Assembly: GCA_018971775.1 (NCBI GenBank)
Contig: JAGXAB010000015.1
Span: 35,262 to 99,261 of the forward strand
Direction of reading: 5' to 3'
DNA length: 64,000 bases
From: Cyanobacteria bacterium REEB67
GTDB taxonomy: Bacteria > Cyanobacteriota > Vampirovibrionia > Obscuribacterales > Obscuribacteraceae
Shown here: one piece after another, positions 34,964 through 44,671 of the stretch
Position numbering within the stretch: position 1 is the first letter of the stretch
Layout of the letters: every line of letters starts with the position of its first letter
Program-made: the position numbers and the translations under genes
The notes under the pieces: model-generated
What the model was told of the DNA's origin: nothing
Databases searched by the model: none
What the model saw: only the letters and a program-made list of their open reading frames with translations

Positions 34964-36103
34964 TTGGATAATCCAGACGACCAAAAAAAAGACAACATCG
35001 ACGACCTGCATGAGCAGCCGCATGACGAGCCGCAAAAATCGCGCCGCCATTTTTTGCAGATGGCCGCAGCCACGACGGCAGCCGTTGGTACAGCAGAGCT
35101 TTTGACGGCCTGCGGCGAGAAGCAAACCAAAAACGGCGGCGATCTGACCCGCGAACTCACCGACAAAGTGACGGCCGCCCAGAGAGCGAAGCGTAAAAGC
35201 GGCCGTTCGGCGGTGGCGATCATTCCGGTCGATTCCTACGACGAGGATATTTTCGCCCTGATCAAGGCTCAGACCCGCGGCTTCGACTTGCCGGATCTCA
35301 AAGGTCAGACCGTAGTGATCAAGCCAAATATGGTCGAATTTCGTCAGGGCAAACCGGTGACGACCAATCCGGCCATGCTTAAAACGGCGATTCGCCTGGC
35401 CCAGGACTGGGGTGCGGCAAAAGTAATCGTGGCGGAAGGTCCGGGACACATGCGCGATACCGAATACCTGCTCGATGCTACCGGCCTTGGTGCCGTCTGC
35501 AAAGAGATGGATGTGCCTTTTGTCGATCTCAATCTCGACGACATCGAAGAATTTGACAATAAGGATGGCTTCACCGGTCTGAAGCATTTCTATCTGCCTA
35601 AAACGATCGCCACGGCTGATGCGGTGATCAGCCTGCCCAAACTAAAAACGCACCACTGGGTAGGCGTCACCTGCACGATGAAAAATCTATTTGGTGTCGT
35701 CCCCGGTCGCAAATACGGTTGGCCCAAAAACTTACTGCACATCAGTGGCATCCCTCATTCGATAATCGATCTGCAGCACCTCGTCAAACCTCGCTTCGGT
35801 ATTGTCGATGCCATCGTCACCATGGAGGGCGACGGTCCGATCAATGGTGTGGCCAAGCATCTTGGCTACGTGGTGTTGGGCGCCGACCTCGCCGCCGTCG
35901 ATGCCACCTGCGTGCGCATGATGAAAATCTCGCCCCACGACCTACCTTATATACGGTTGGCCGGGCAGGTCGTCGGCAATATCGAAAGCGATCAAATAGA
36001 CCTGCATGGTCCGGCTCTTGCCACGATCGCCTGCGCCTACGAAATGCCGCGCAGTTTCACCGATAAATCACTGCTTAAGCAAGCAGACCACGAGGGCAGC
36101 TAG
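34964..36103 (+). CDS. Tat-exported DUF362 protein
   Basis: 379 residues with TTG start. N-terminus carries a twin-arginine motif SRRHFLQM (Arg27-Arg28), a weakly hydrophobic stretch and a lipobox-like LLTAC (Cys50), so it is likely folded in the cytoplasm and exported, perhaps lipid-anchored. The DUF362 domain spans about 95-360: GQTVVIKPNMVEF, NPAMLKTAIRLAQDWGAAKVIVAEGPG, ISLPKLKTHHWVGVTCTMKNLFGVVPG and DAIVTMEGDGPINGVAKHLGYVVLGADLAAVDATC. Tat export suggests a cofactor. DUF362 function is unknown. Unlike longer relatives, I see no ferredoxin-type Cys cluster. Confidence 0.75.
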   Translation: MDNPDDQKKDNIDDLHEQPHDEPQKSRRHFLQMAAATTAAVGTAELLTACGEKQTKNGGDLTRELTDKVTAAQRAKRKSGRSAVAIIPVDSYDEDIFALIKAQTRGFDLPDLKGQTVVIKPNMVEFRQGKPVTTNPAMLKTAIRLAQDWGAAKVIVAEGPGHMRDTEYLLDATGLGAVCKEMDVPFVDLNLDDIEEFDNKDGFTGLKHFYLPKTIATADAVISLPKLKTHHWVGVTCTMKNLFGVVPGRKYGWPKNLLHISGIPHSIIDLQHLVKPRFGIVDAIVTMEGDGPINGVAKHLGYVVLGADLAAVDATCVRMMKISPHDLPYIRLAGQVVGNIESDQIDLHGPALATIACAYEMPRSFTDKSLLKQADHEGS

Positions 36104-36114
36104 CTGCAAAAGAG

Positions 36115-37455
36115 ATGAAAAAATTTCTGTCCTGGCTCTACCTACCCGAGGCCTATACGCCAATAATTTCGCGCATGGTTGGCCTCCTCAGCCTGCCAAT
36201 CGCTGTCGTCATCTGGTTCTGGACACATGCCGGCGTACCGGGTGATCTTTATCCGCAACCTTTCAATGTGCCGGCCTGGCGGATCGGTCATGTCATTTTC
36301 GATCTGCCGCTGCCGCCCGAGCCGCTAAATTACATCATTTTCGGCCTCTTCGCCGTGGCCGCCCTGCTTCTTGTCGCCGGCCAAAAATTTCGCATCCTAT
36401 ATATTTATATGGCCGCGGTACTCGCCTACTATGCATCACGCGAATGGTTCGTCTGTTGTTTTTTCTGGGTACTTCTCGACTTCCTCTTCCTGGTGGCATT
36501 AAGCACCAGAGCCGGTAGCAGCAAAGATACAAGCGATCAAGCCTCGCCCTGTCGTCGCCTCATTCAACTGGCGCTCGCTACCTGCTATCTCTACAGCGTC
36601 TTGCAAAAATATCTCTACCCGGACTTCTGGCTGGGAATTTCCCTCGAGTCCTATTTTCACGATGGCTTTGCCGTCACCCCCTTCTTCCGCGATTTTGTCG
36701 TCCAGCATCCCCTGCCGATGAGCGCCTGGCAGGCCTGTGCCGTCCTTGTCACAGTCGGCGAAGCCTTGATCGCCCTTGGTCTCTTCTTCAAAAAAACAAG
36801 ACTAGCCGCCTGTTTGCTCGGCCTGATTCTGCATGGCGGCATCATCGTCTTGATGGATCCGATCATCACCATTTTCAGCCTCGAGATGTGGAGCGCCTAT
36901 CTCGCTTTCTTCGACAAAAAATCGGCAGCAGTCGACAGCGCAAAAGCGAGCGATGCCACTGGTGGTGCCCAATGCGCCGCCGCCCATCCGCTAAAAACCG
37001 CTTTCAGTGTCGCCTTTATCGCCCTGATGCTGCTCATGCCGGCGCGCATTTACTGGCAAGCCGGACCGCCCAACGACCTGCTTACACTGTTCGACCGCAC
37101 GCCCTGGACATTCGGCATGTTCCTGATGCGACAAAAAGTGGACAATCTAGAAATCGCCTACGACGATGCCGCCGGCCAGACGCACGAAATGCCTGTCAGC
37201 GGACGCATGAAAACGATCTCGAACGACAATGAATTAATAGCTCTGGCCAGATATGTACGGCAAAAAAATCCGCAAGCTGCCGCCATCCGCATTAACGATC
37301 AAATTATCGTCAATGAGAGAAGGCGCATCCTCAAGACCCTGATCTGGAACACCCCTTCAAAAGCAGGCAGCTGGCCTGAAATCGCCGTCGCTAGTGCGGG
37401 CGATTATTGTCGAGGCGCGGCAAATAGAAATCCTGATTCCGACCGTCATCCTTAA
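36115..37455 (+). CDS. HTTM-like membrane protein (gamma-carboxylase-related)
   Basis: 446 residues. About eight membrane segments in the first 300 residues, including YYASREWFVCCFFWVLLDFLFLVAL, LIQLALATCYLYSVLQKYLYPDFWLG (the Y-x-x-x-x-x-K-Y helix common in HTTM proteins) and TVGEALIALGLFFKKTRLAACLLGLILHGGI (conserved E and LH). HTTM proteins are distant relatives of vitamin K-dependent gamma-glutamyl carboxylase. The last 150 residues are soluble. The ATG is 11 bases after the DUF362 stop. The 3' end overlaps the convergent glycosyltransferase gene by 65 bases. Confidence 0.6.
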   Translation: MKKFLSWLYLPEAYTPIISRMVGLLSLPIAVVIWFWTHAGVPGDLYPQPFNVPAWRIGHVIFDLPLPPEPLNYIIFGLFAVAALLLVAGQKFRILYIYMAAVLAYYASREWFVCCFFWVLLDFLFLVALSTRAGSSKDTSDQASPCRRLIQLALATCYLYSVLQKYLYPDFWLGISLESYFHDGFAVTPFFRDFVVQHPLPMSAWQACAVLVTVGEALIALGLFFKKTRLAACLLGLILHGGIIVLMDPIITIFSLEMWSAYLAFFDKKSAAVDSAKASDATGGAQCAAAHPLKTAFSVAFIALMLLMPARIYWQAGPPNDLLTLFDRTPWTFGMFLMRQKVDNLEIAYDDAAGQTHEMPVSGRMKTISNDNELIALARYVRQKNPQAAAIRINDQIIVNERRRILKTLIWNTPSKAGSWPEIAVASAGDYCRGAANRNPDSDRHP

Positions 37456-38920
37456 AATCAACTAGCGGTGCATATTTGGCCTTGAGCAGGCGGATAAAAT
37501 CAGGCTGCCAGTAATTGACCGGACTGAGCAGACAACCATCGCGACTGTTGATCAAAATGGCGCCATAGCGCTTTTCGCTCACCCTCAGCTTGATCTCCTG
37601 GATCTGACTGGAATTTTCCGTCCAGACCGAAAAGAAGGTGGACATGTCGACGAATTCAGGCACAGCACCAAGCTCCATGGCCACAACGCTATCTTCGGCC
37701 AGGACGAGATCCTTATTAAATTTAGCCTGACTGAGTCTCTCGGCAGCCATTTCCATGCTACCGGCACCGACTTGCATGCTGTTGGTGAGATCGTTGATCA
37801 CATAAAAACCGGCGCCAAAGGCAACAAATAACGCCAGCAAAAGTCGGCGCCGCATATAGTCGCTGGCCAGAGCCATCAACCAGGCGGCGGCAAACATCGG
37901 CACGATCGCCTCACCGACGCTGCCAGCATGTTTGCCCATAGCATAAAGAGCCCCACCGGCGGAAAGGAGCAGCAGGACAAAAGCGAGCACCAGAGCGGCA
38001 AAATGCTGGCGATAAGGACCATCGCGCTCCTCACGCCGTTTGAAATAGCCGACTACAAAAATCGGTGCGGCAAAAAGGGCAAAAAATAGAATGATCCCGT
38101 CCGGCCCGAGCCAGGAGATGTGTTGATTGAGATCGTGCCAGGCAAAATGCGACTGGGCGGCAAAACGCAGATGGGCCAGGAAACCGCCGCCGCTAGCCTG
38201 ATTGATCAAAGACAGTGAGGAAAGAATCAAAAAAGCGGCCAGGGACATGAAGGTCAAGGAGAGCCGCCACTGCCGACCGACGATTAAAGCGGCGGCGATG
38301 GCCGGCACGACAACGGCTTCACCCTGCTTGGTCAAGACGGCCAGAGTAGTGAGGGTGGCGATCACAATCAGGCGCGGGAAACGAAAAATATTGTCATCCT
38401 TGGGCTTGCGCGCCAGGACGAGATATTGCTCGATGGCGAGCAGCATCAGGCAGAGGGCCGGCAGATCGACGCGCGCCTTGAAGGAAAATGACCAGACCGT
38501 CCAGAAACAAGCGAGCGTAGTCAATCCAAGGATGCGCGCGAAGCGCGAGCAGCCGCTCAAAGTAAAGATGCGGTAGGCGGTAATCTGAGCGATCACAAAA
38601 GCAGCCATGGACAGAGCGCGCAGCGGATAGAGATGAGCACCGGTCAGTTTGAAAAACCAGGAGCCGCAGTAGAAATAAAGCGGCGGATAGGTGACGACAC
38701 GCCAGGGATGAACGGTGAGGTGTTCGATATCGTAGGGATTGCCACCGCCCCAGAGGACTTGAGCAGCCCAAAGAGCCGGACCTTCTTCTCCCAGGGAAAA
38801 AGGCGATTGCATGGCCAAAAACCAGCCCTGATAATAGTAATAGAGCAAAAGAGTGAAGGCCAGACCCAGCAAGAGCCAGAGAAGCCGCTGATCCAGTCTG
38901 CGATTGGAAGCCGTCAGCAC
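37391..38920 (-). CDS. GT39-like multi-pass membrane glycosyltransferase
   Basis: 509 residues, about eleven membrane segments. The first external loop has FSLGEEGPALWAAQVLWGGGNPYDIEHL, with the acidic pair expected in GT-C enzymes slightly changed (EE), then TYPPLYFYCGSWFFKLTGAHLYPLRALS, a family-typical YPP segment. The C-terminal 120 residues are soluble. Probably transfers a sugar from a polyprenyl-phosphate carrier outside the inner membrane. Last gene of a minus-strand operon that starts with the FAD oxidoreductase at 44316. Confidence 0.65.
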   Translation of the reverse strand: MLTASNRRLDQRLLWLLLGLAFTLLLYYYYQGWFLAMQSPFSLGEEGPALWAAQVLWGGGNPYDIEHLTVHPWRVVTYPPLYFYCGSWFFKLTGAHLYPLRALSMAAFVIAQITAYRIFTLSGCSRFARILGLTTLACFWTVWSFSFKARVDLPALCLMLLAIEQYLVLARKPKDDNIFRFPRLIVIATLTTLAVLTKQGEAVVVPAIAAALIVGRQWRLSLTFMSLAAFLILSSLSLINQASGGGFLAHLRFAAQSHFAWHDLNQHISWLGPDGIILFFALFAAPIFVVGYFKRREERDGPYRQHFAALVLAFVLLLLSAGGALYAMGKHAGSVGEAIVPMFAAAWLMALASDYMRRRLLLALFVAFGAGFYVINDLTNSMQVGAGSMEMAAERLSQAKFNKDLVLAEDSVVAMELGAVPEFVDMSTFFSVWTENSSQIQEIKLRVSEKRYGAILINSRDGCLLSPVNYWQPDFIRLLKAKYAPLVDFKDDGRNQDFYLPRLDNNRPH

Positions 38921-38976
38921 TTTGTCCCTGGTGTCCTTATACTGGAGTCATCATGTATTATCGCGCCAAATCGGCC

Positions 38977-40941
38977 TTATAAATGATTTTTGGTCGGGTC
39001 GGCACTTTTTTCACCCTTCTTCAAATCGTTGCGTAGATTTTCCACTTGCAGGCGCAGATCACCGACCTGCCCGGTCAATTGCTCCACTTGCTCGGAGAGC
39101 CGACTGTTTTCCTGATAGAGTTCTTCTTTTTTATCAGCCAGAGGATCGCGTACGACCTCGAGCAGAGCGCGCCGGGCATCGCGCACCCAGCCGGCCACCT
39201 GCTCTTCGCTCCAGTCATTTTGCAAGGCGACCTCTTTGATCTTTTTGCCGCCGCTGAGAATGGCCAGTACAGCCGCTCTCCGCCTCGGCATTTCGGCCAG
39301 GGCGGCAACTGCGCCGGGGATACCCGGTTGATGACCGTTCGACCGTTTATAAATCGAATGTCCCTCCACTTTGCCAATCAGTGTATAGCCGCCCATAAAG
39401 CGCTCATAAAAGTCGTACCGCGAAAGAATGGCCTCGATCGGACTGTCCTGCACCATGATCAAAACCGGTTTGTTGGTGAGGATGTCGCGGCCGTAGTTTT
39501 CGATGACGGTTTCTTCAAGACGGCCGAAGAAGGCCGTGTCGGAGCCGCTTTTTTCACGGGCGTATTCGAGCCAGATCAAAAAGCAATAAAGGTAACGCGA
39601 GGCGGAGCGCCGACCGCTCTGCAAAATGGCCGGAAAACCGGGTGCTACGGGCGTACCCAGATGCAAGACATAGTCGCCCGCTCGACTATTCTGGACGAGG
39701 CAAAAGAACATCGGAGAGAGATAACTGCGTGGACAGGTGCCGGAATAGCCCAGACCAAGGCGGCTCAGATCGAAACAGTCGTTGTCGCGACTTTCGGCGA
39801 TGACGGCGCGATCGCCCATGACATTGCCGCAGAGCAGCGCAAAGAAGAGGAGCGCGGCCAAAATCAGACGTCCAGGGACAAAAGAGGCAAAGCGCGAGAA
39901 AAGCGCCTGCAGCGCTATCCCCAAACAGACACCATAGATCATGAAAGCAGCGAAGGCCATTGGTAAAAGGCGATAAGTCCAGGATTGACCGCCTTGAAAA
40001 TAATTGAAAAAAGCACCAAGGCTAAAAAGAACAAGCGGCAACAACCAGCAGCTTTTGCCGCGCAGTAAAAAGGCAAGCAGCAGGGCCGTGATCAAATTGA
40101 TAAAAGGTTGCACGCCGTAAGCGGTAGAAGCAATCATATGGATCAGACATTTAGCACTCCACTGTCCGCCCACGACGTAGACAGGAATCGCCTGATCGAA
40201 AAATATGTGCCGCGCCGCCGACGGCAGGAGCAGGAAGCACAACCCGTAAGCGACAAAAACTGCGAGCACGGCGATATTTTCGGGACGCCAGTAGAGCTTG
40301 CGCAGGACCTTCTTGGCCGACAGCAGAAAACCTAGCTCGGCAAGGACGGCGCACAGGATAAATTGCGGCTTGAGAGCCAGGCCGATGCCGGCGAAAACAC
40401 CGGCCAGTAAAGCTTCTCGGCGACCGACCGCACCGCCCTGCCAGACTATACCGCGGACAATAAAGAAGGGCAGATAGAACAGCATAAAAAGGTGCTCGCG
40501 CTGCCCCATGTCTGTATCCAGGCCGACTGTATAGAGGGCGAAGAAAAAGATCATCGTGGCGATAATGACAAACTGGCTGCCGGGCAAAGCACGATTTTTG
40601 TAGGCCAGCCAGAGCGCGAAGCCAGAACTGAAGGCATTGAGAGCGAGCACCGTCAGAGCGAAGCAAAGAGCACTGGAGAGGTGCAATACTTTTGCCACTA
40701 CCACCGGTACCACATTCAGATACATAATCAGAGGTGGATTGAAATCAAAGGCATCGCGGTAGGGTACTTTACCCTGCATGATTAGCTCGGCGATTTCCAG
40801 ATAGACTGATTGATCGCACCAGACGAGCAAAGGATGATAAAACCAGTAAAACGCACGACCGAAGAAAAGCAGCAAAAAACAGGCGCACAAAAGCAAGGCC
40901 GTGGCGCGCCGAAAATTTTTATCGCTCTCGCTTGCTTGCAT
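38977..40941 (-). CDS. GT-C-like membrane protein with HTH and coiled-coil tail
   Basis: 654 residues. Residues 15-400 have about ten membrane segments with YLEIAELIMQGKVPYRDAFDFNPPLIMYLN after TM1, where D and FNPP match the ArnT/PMT-like first-loop motif, and DTDMGQREHLFMLFYLPF. Residues 400-545 are soluble. From about 551 comes RRRAAVLAILSGGKKIKE, then VALQNDWSEEQVAGWVRDAR, resembling a transposase- or DUF1153-like helix-turn-helix, followed by a leucine-heptad coiled coil (about 600-642: ENSRLSEQVEQLTGQVGDLR). Such a tail on a glycosyltransferase is unusual. The ATG overlaps the preceding stop by one base. Confidence 0.65.
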   Translation of the reverse strand: MQASESDKNFRRATALLLCACFLLLFFGRAFYWFYHPLLVWCDQSVYLEIAELIMQGKVPYRDAFDFNPPLIMYLNVVPVVVAKVLHLSSALCFALTVLALNAFSSGFALWLAYKNRALPGSQFVIIATMIFFFALYTVGLDTDMGQREHLFMLFYLPFFIVRGIVWQGGAVGRREALLAGVFAGIGLALKPQFILCAVLAELGFLLSAKKVLRKLYWRPENIAVLAVFVAYGLCFLLLPSAARHIFFDQAIPVYVVGGQWSAKCLIHMIASTAYGVQPFINLITALLLAFLLRGKSCWLLPLVLFSLGAFFNYFQGGQSWTYRLLPMAFAAFMIYGVCLGIALQALFSRFASFVPGRLILAALLFFALLCGNVMGDRAVIAESRDNDCFDLSRLGLGYSGTCPRSYLSPMFFCLVQNSRAGDYVLHLGTPVAPGFPAILQSGRRSASRYLYCFLIWLEYAREKSGSDTAFFGRLEETVIENYGRDILTNKPVLIMVQDSPIEAILSRYDFYERFMGGYTLIGKVEGHSIYKRSNGHQPGIPGAVAALAEMPRRRAAVLAILSGGKKIKEVALQNDWSEEQVAGWVRDARRALLEVVRDPLADKKEELYQENSRLSEQVEQLTGQVGDLRLQVENLRNDLKKGEKSADPTKNHL

Positions 40942-42683
40942 CAGGGTGTAAGTCTCCGCAAATAGCGCTCGAAATCGTTGGTACCGAAGTATTCGCGCGG
41001 CTGTTCATTGCGGCTGACATAGCGACAGGGTTCGCCGCGCACATATTTGTCCTCGAGTTCGACGGCCAGACCGCTGCGTTCGAGCGCGTCGCCAAGGGCA
41101 CTCTGCACGACGATCAAATTGGCATCGCCACTACCGATATCGGCGCGCAGTCTGCCCAGCATGTAGTCGTAAAAATCCTTGAGCGGCGGTACCAGGACTG
41201 CGTGCGCTTTCAGCCATACCAGAAGTCTGAGCGGTCGCGCCCAGAGGAGATAGCCGCGCCGCTCGGCACTCAGACTGAGCAGGGCCGGATAGGCGGCGGC
41301 CGGATAATCACAGAGGACAAGGACGGGCTTTTGCCAGACTGTGTTTTTATCGTAGACCGAAAGCAAGTCTTCATAGCCCTGGCCGCGCCCGACCCGGAAG
41401 ACATAGAGCCTGTCTCGGTCGCAGCCCAGTGAATAGGCGGTCAGTGCGACGACAGCGGCAGCCACAAAAACGATAACTGCCTGGCCCAGGCGCACGACCG
41501 CGAGCGATTGTTTTTCCCCCTTCGACAAAAAGAGGCCGCGCAGCGTCCGGCCGAGGAGCAAAAAAGTAAGCGAGGCGATCAGGGTAGTGCCAAAAACGGT
41601 CAAGCTGAGATCGCGCGAAAGGCCCTGCCTCTCGACCATATAGATAAGGAAGCCGCTCCAGGCAAGGACAAAGGGGGGTAAGAAAAAAGAATTTTTGCGC
41701 TGCAAAAAAAACGTCAAAGCACTGGCCAGGGCAAGGCCATACAAAATGTCGCGACGATCGGGAGAGGATTCGCTCGAGTAAAGGGCCGGGTCGTAAACTT
41801 GATAATTGAGCCAGCGCAGAGGCATGGTCCAGTGCCAGTAAGCGTTGCTGACGACCGGCTCGAGCAGAGTCAGACGCAATAGGCAAAGCAAAAGGACGAT
41901 AAAAAAGCCAAGCATTTCGGGACGCCATAGACGTTTGCCTAGGGCGGCAAGCGGCTGGCCGCCCAGGACGGCGTCAGCGGCCAGTACAACTTCGACTGTG
42001 ATAAAGACGCCGAGGAAAGGCAGATCCAAAGCAGCGCTCAGGCCGGCCAGAGACCCTATGGCCAGAGCAAGAGGATTTTGGCAGAACAGTCCGCGATAGA
42101 CAAGCCAGCGCAAAAAGATCCAGGGCGCAAGCGCGAGCACGAGCAAGTGCGGCAGGTCGCCAAAATCGAAGCGCAGGATCAAACTGGCCAGGGCTGTCGA
42201 AAACAGCAAGGCCAGCGAAGCGTCTTGAATCTGGGAAGGGAGTAGGGCCGCCGCTGCGTCCTGGCTCGCCACGCTTCTCTCGCGCTCATCGCAACGAAGA
42301 AGAACCTGATAGGTCAGAGCGGCCGTCAAACAGAGCGATAGTACAACCAGCAGCCAGACGGCGATATGAGCAAGGTTGTCGGCAAAAACGATGATGCCCA
42401 CTTTTTCCAGAGCGCTGCGCAGCCAGAGCAAGCCCTGCAGCAAGTCATAGACGACGGGCTGGCTCCAGTCCCAGAAATCGACATAGAGCTTCTGTTCATC
42501 GAGTAAAAGGCTGGCCCCGACCAGTCGCATCGCCAGCCAACTCGAAACATCGTTGCGGAAGGAGAGCAGGTCGAAGAGTAGATAAAAAAGCGGCAGGGCT
42601 GAAAGAGCCAGACAGGCCAGGACGAATCGTTTGGCAGCATGCGGCTTGGGAAGCTGATCCTGATCAATCATGCTATCGCTCAT
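40941..42683 (-). CDS. Multi-pass membrane protein, glycosyltransferase-like
   Basis: 580 residues, about eleven membrane segments. After TM1 lies SFRNDVSSWLAMRLVGASLLLDEQKLYVDFWDWSQPVVYDLLQGL. The DxxDWSQP stretch resembles the first-loop catalytic region of GT-C enzymes (compare DAFDFNPP in the next gene). Beyond that there is little recognisable sequence. The C-terminus (about 440-580) is soluble and charged. Gene order and the one-base overlap with the next gene indicate a shared operon and pathway. Confidence 0.55.
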   Translation of the reverse strand: MSDSMIDQDQLPKPHAAKRFVLACLALSALPLFYLLFDLLSFRNDVSSWLAMRLVGASLLLDEQKLYVDFWDWSQPVVYDLLQGLLWLRSALEKVGIIVFADNLAHIAVWLLVVLSLCLTAALTYQVLLRCDERERSVASQDAAAALLPSQIQDASLALLFSTALASLILRFDFGDLPHLLVLALAPWIFLRWLVYRGLFCQNPLALAIGSLAGLSAALDLPFLGVFITVEVVLAADAVLGGQPLAALGKRLWRPEMLGFFIVLLLCLLRLTLLEPVVSNAYWHWTMPLRWLNYQVYDPALYSSESSPDRRDILYGLALASALTFFLQRKNSFFLPPFVLAWSGFLIYMVERQGLSRDLSLTVFGTTLIASLTFLLLGRTLRGLFLSKGEKQSLAVVRLGQAVIVFVAAAVVALTAYSLGCDRDRLYVFRVGRGQGYEDLLSVYDKNTVWQKPVLVLCDYPAAAYPALLSLSAERRGYLLWARPLRLLVWLKAHAVLVPPLKDFYDYMLGRLRADIGSGDANLIVVQSALGDALERSGLAVELEDKYVRGEPCRYVSRNEQPREYFGTNDFERYLRRLTP

Positions 42684-42702
42684 TCGAAAAAATTCGTCGC
42701 TT

Positions 42703-44316
42703 CTATGCCTTTTTAGCCTGAAGGGCTTTCTTCTGCTCTTCTTCGGTTTTCTCTTCGTGATATTCCATTTCGGTGTTGACGTCCCAGATATTATCCTTGG
42801 TTTTCACGCCCTCGATAATATTATCCACAGCCACCATGGCCGTCAGCATCGAGTGATCCTGGTTATTGTATTTGTGCATGCCGTTGCGGCCGACCAGGAA
42901 GAGATTATCGAAAGTATCGATATATTTGCGCATATCATCAAAACGGTCGTAGGAGCCAAAATAGCCTGGATAGGTCTTGGGCATGCGAATGACCATGGCA
43001 TCGAGGACATTTTTCTTCTCGATAATTCCAATCTTGTCGAGCTCGTCGGCGCCCAGCTGCTTGAGCTTTTCATCGGGCCAGGTCCAGAGATCATCACTTT
43101 CGTTGCAGAAATATTCCAGGCCCAACCATACCGTATTGGGATCGGCGACCATCCACGAGCCCCAGTTATTGTAAATCTGCAGACGCCCGATCATCACGTC
43201 TGATTCCTGGATATAGAGCCAGTTATCGGCAATCAGACGATGACCTTCAGGACTGCTGTCTTTGACCTTCAACTCTTTGACGAGCAGACCGACTTCGATA
43301 AAGTCGCGATAAACCAGACCTTCGCTTATCTCCCGGACATCGGCGGGCACCGGCGCATCAAGCTTGCGCACCAACTCTTTGATCGGCATGGTAGAAAAGA
43401 AATAATCGCCTTGCAGAGTTTTCTTTTCGCCGGTGACACTATCAATGATGTCCACCGAGGTAATCTGATTGCCGCTGGTCGCCAGGCGCTCGACTTCCTG
43501 ATTGAGATAAATCTCTCCGCCTTTCTCGACGATCCGACGAGCCACTTCCGCCCACATCGATCCCGTGCCTTTTTTGGGATAGAGAAATTGTTCGACGAGC
43601 GATGTTTCGGTATCTTTTTGCCTGAGATCGTTAACCGGTCCAAGGACTTTTTTGGCCGCATGCAAGAGCACTTTCATGATCGAAAGCCCCTTGACCCTCT
43701 GAGCGCCCCAGGCGGCGCTGATCTTATTACAAGAAATGCCCCAGACTTTTTCTGTATAGTCTTTGAAAAAAGTGAGATAGAGTTCTCGACCAAAACGGTT
43801 GGTAAAAAAGTCTTCCAGGTTGCGCTCGGGTTTGATCGGCAGCAGGGCGCTCTTGATATAACTGAGGCCGATCCTGATCGTACGAGGCAAACCGAGATTG
43901 CTGAAAGTCTGGACTTTGAGAGAAATCGGATAATCGAAAAATTTGCGCAGGTAGTAAATGCGCGTCTGGCGCTGCAGGGTAATGAGAATATTTTCTTCGC
44001 CCTCAGGATCGCTACTAGCCTGCAGAGGCGTGATGTTGCGCTTGGCGTTATGATAGGTGATTTCGGGACTTTCACCGGGAGCGGCCTGCACCGGCATCAT
44101 CGTCATCCACCAGTCCATAACTCGATCCGATTTAGAAAAAAAACGATGCGGGCCAATATCGATATGATTGCCCTTGTACTCGATCGTGCGGGACAGACCA
44201 CCGATTACATCGGACTTTTCGATGATGATTGGTTTGACATCAGAGCGCATCAGGAGCTCGTATGCAGCGGTCAATCCGGCTGGACCAGCACCAACAATAA
44301 TGGCTACTCTGGACAT
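42703..44316 (-). CDS. FAD-dependent oxidoreductase (UDP-galactopyranose mutase/PPOX-like)
   Basis: 537 residues. N-terminal dinucleotide motif [19 protein letters not shown], then [35 protein letters not shown], typical of the amino-oxidase/UDP-galactopyranose mutase clan. The end has [19 protein letters not shown], the FAD-contacting C-terminal motif. Such proteins occur in polysaccharide and lipid-linked sugar clusters. The reaction is not deducible. It is the first gene of a four-gene minus-strand operon followed by three membrane glycosyltransferase-like proteins. An AAGGAA site precedes the ATG. Confidence 0.75.
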   Translation of the reverse strand: MSRVAIIVGAGPAGLTAAYELLMRSDVKPIIIEKSDVIGGLSRTIEYKGNHIDIGPHRFFSKSDRVMDWWMTMMPVQAAPGESPEITYHNAKRNITPLQASSDPEGEENILITLQRQTRIYYLRKFFDYPISLKVQTFSNLGLPRTIRIGLSYIKSALLPIKPERNLEDFFTNRFGRELYLTFFKDYTEKVWGISCNKISAAWGAQRVKGLSIMKVLLHAAKKVLGPVNDLRQKDTETSLVEQFLYPKKGTGSMWAEVARRIVEKGGEIYLNQEVERLATSGNQITSVDIIDSVTGEKKTLQGDYFFSTMPIKELVRKLDAPVPADVREISEGLVYRDFIEVGLLVKELKVKDSSPEGHRLIADNWLYIQESDVMIGRLQIYNNWGSWMVADPNTVWLGLEYFCNESDDLWTWPDEKLKQLGADELDKIGIIEKKNVLDAMVIRMPKTYPGYFGSYDRFDDMRKYIDTFDNLFLVGRNGMHKYNNQDHSMLTAMVAVDNIIEGVKTKDNIWDVNTEMEYHEEKTEEEQKKALQAKKA

Positions 44317-44671
44317 GCAAAAGTTTCCTTACCTGAAGTTTGAGTCAATTATAGCCTCCCCGGCAGGCACAAGCGCCACAAGCGCTCTAAATACCGACGT
44401 GACACCCGAGCGACCGATAAGTATGGAAGTGCAAGAAGCTCTCATGGCATCGGTAGTCTGATTGTGATCGACTTGGTTCCCATGGCAACTTACCACTTTC
44501 AGCCAATCTATCCATCTTCTTTTACAAGAGCATGCAAAGTTAACCCAACGATTTGAAAAGAAAGAGAGTTTTTTCTCTTACAATGGGCAACGCTGGGCAT
44601 AAACAGTACACAACGTACTCACAAGGGGACCCGCGGGTAACCATCAAAAGGCACCCTGCAAAAGGATTTCA
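44317..44671. promoter_or_regulatory. Divergent promoter region of the oxidoreductase operon and the 44672 gene
   Basis: On the minus strand a perfect TATAAT (44348-44353 in plus coordinates) lies 31 bases before the oxidoreductase ATG. I see no good -35 at 16-18 bases. On the plus side AAGAGA/TCTCTT (44562-44567, 44574-44579) forms a short inverted repeat next to TACAAT (44579-44584), and AAAGGA lies before the ATG at 44672. Otherwise no gene is visible. Confidence 0.4.

Noticed and set aside
39046..39966. 306-codon plus-strand frame antisense to the glycosyltransferase-like gene
   Set aside because: It mirrors the C-terminal half of a credible membrane protein and lacks any domain or ribosome site.
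43240..44343. 367-codon plus-strand frame antisense to the FAD oxidoreductase gene
   Set aside because: The opposite strand encodes a well-conserved FAD enzyme over the same region. The antisense product has no family-like motif.
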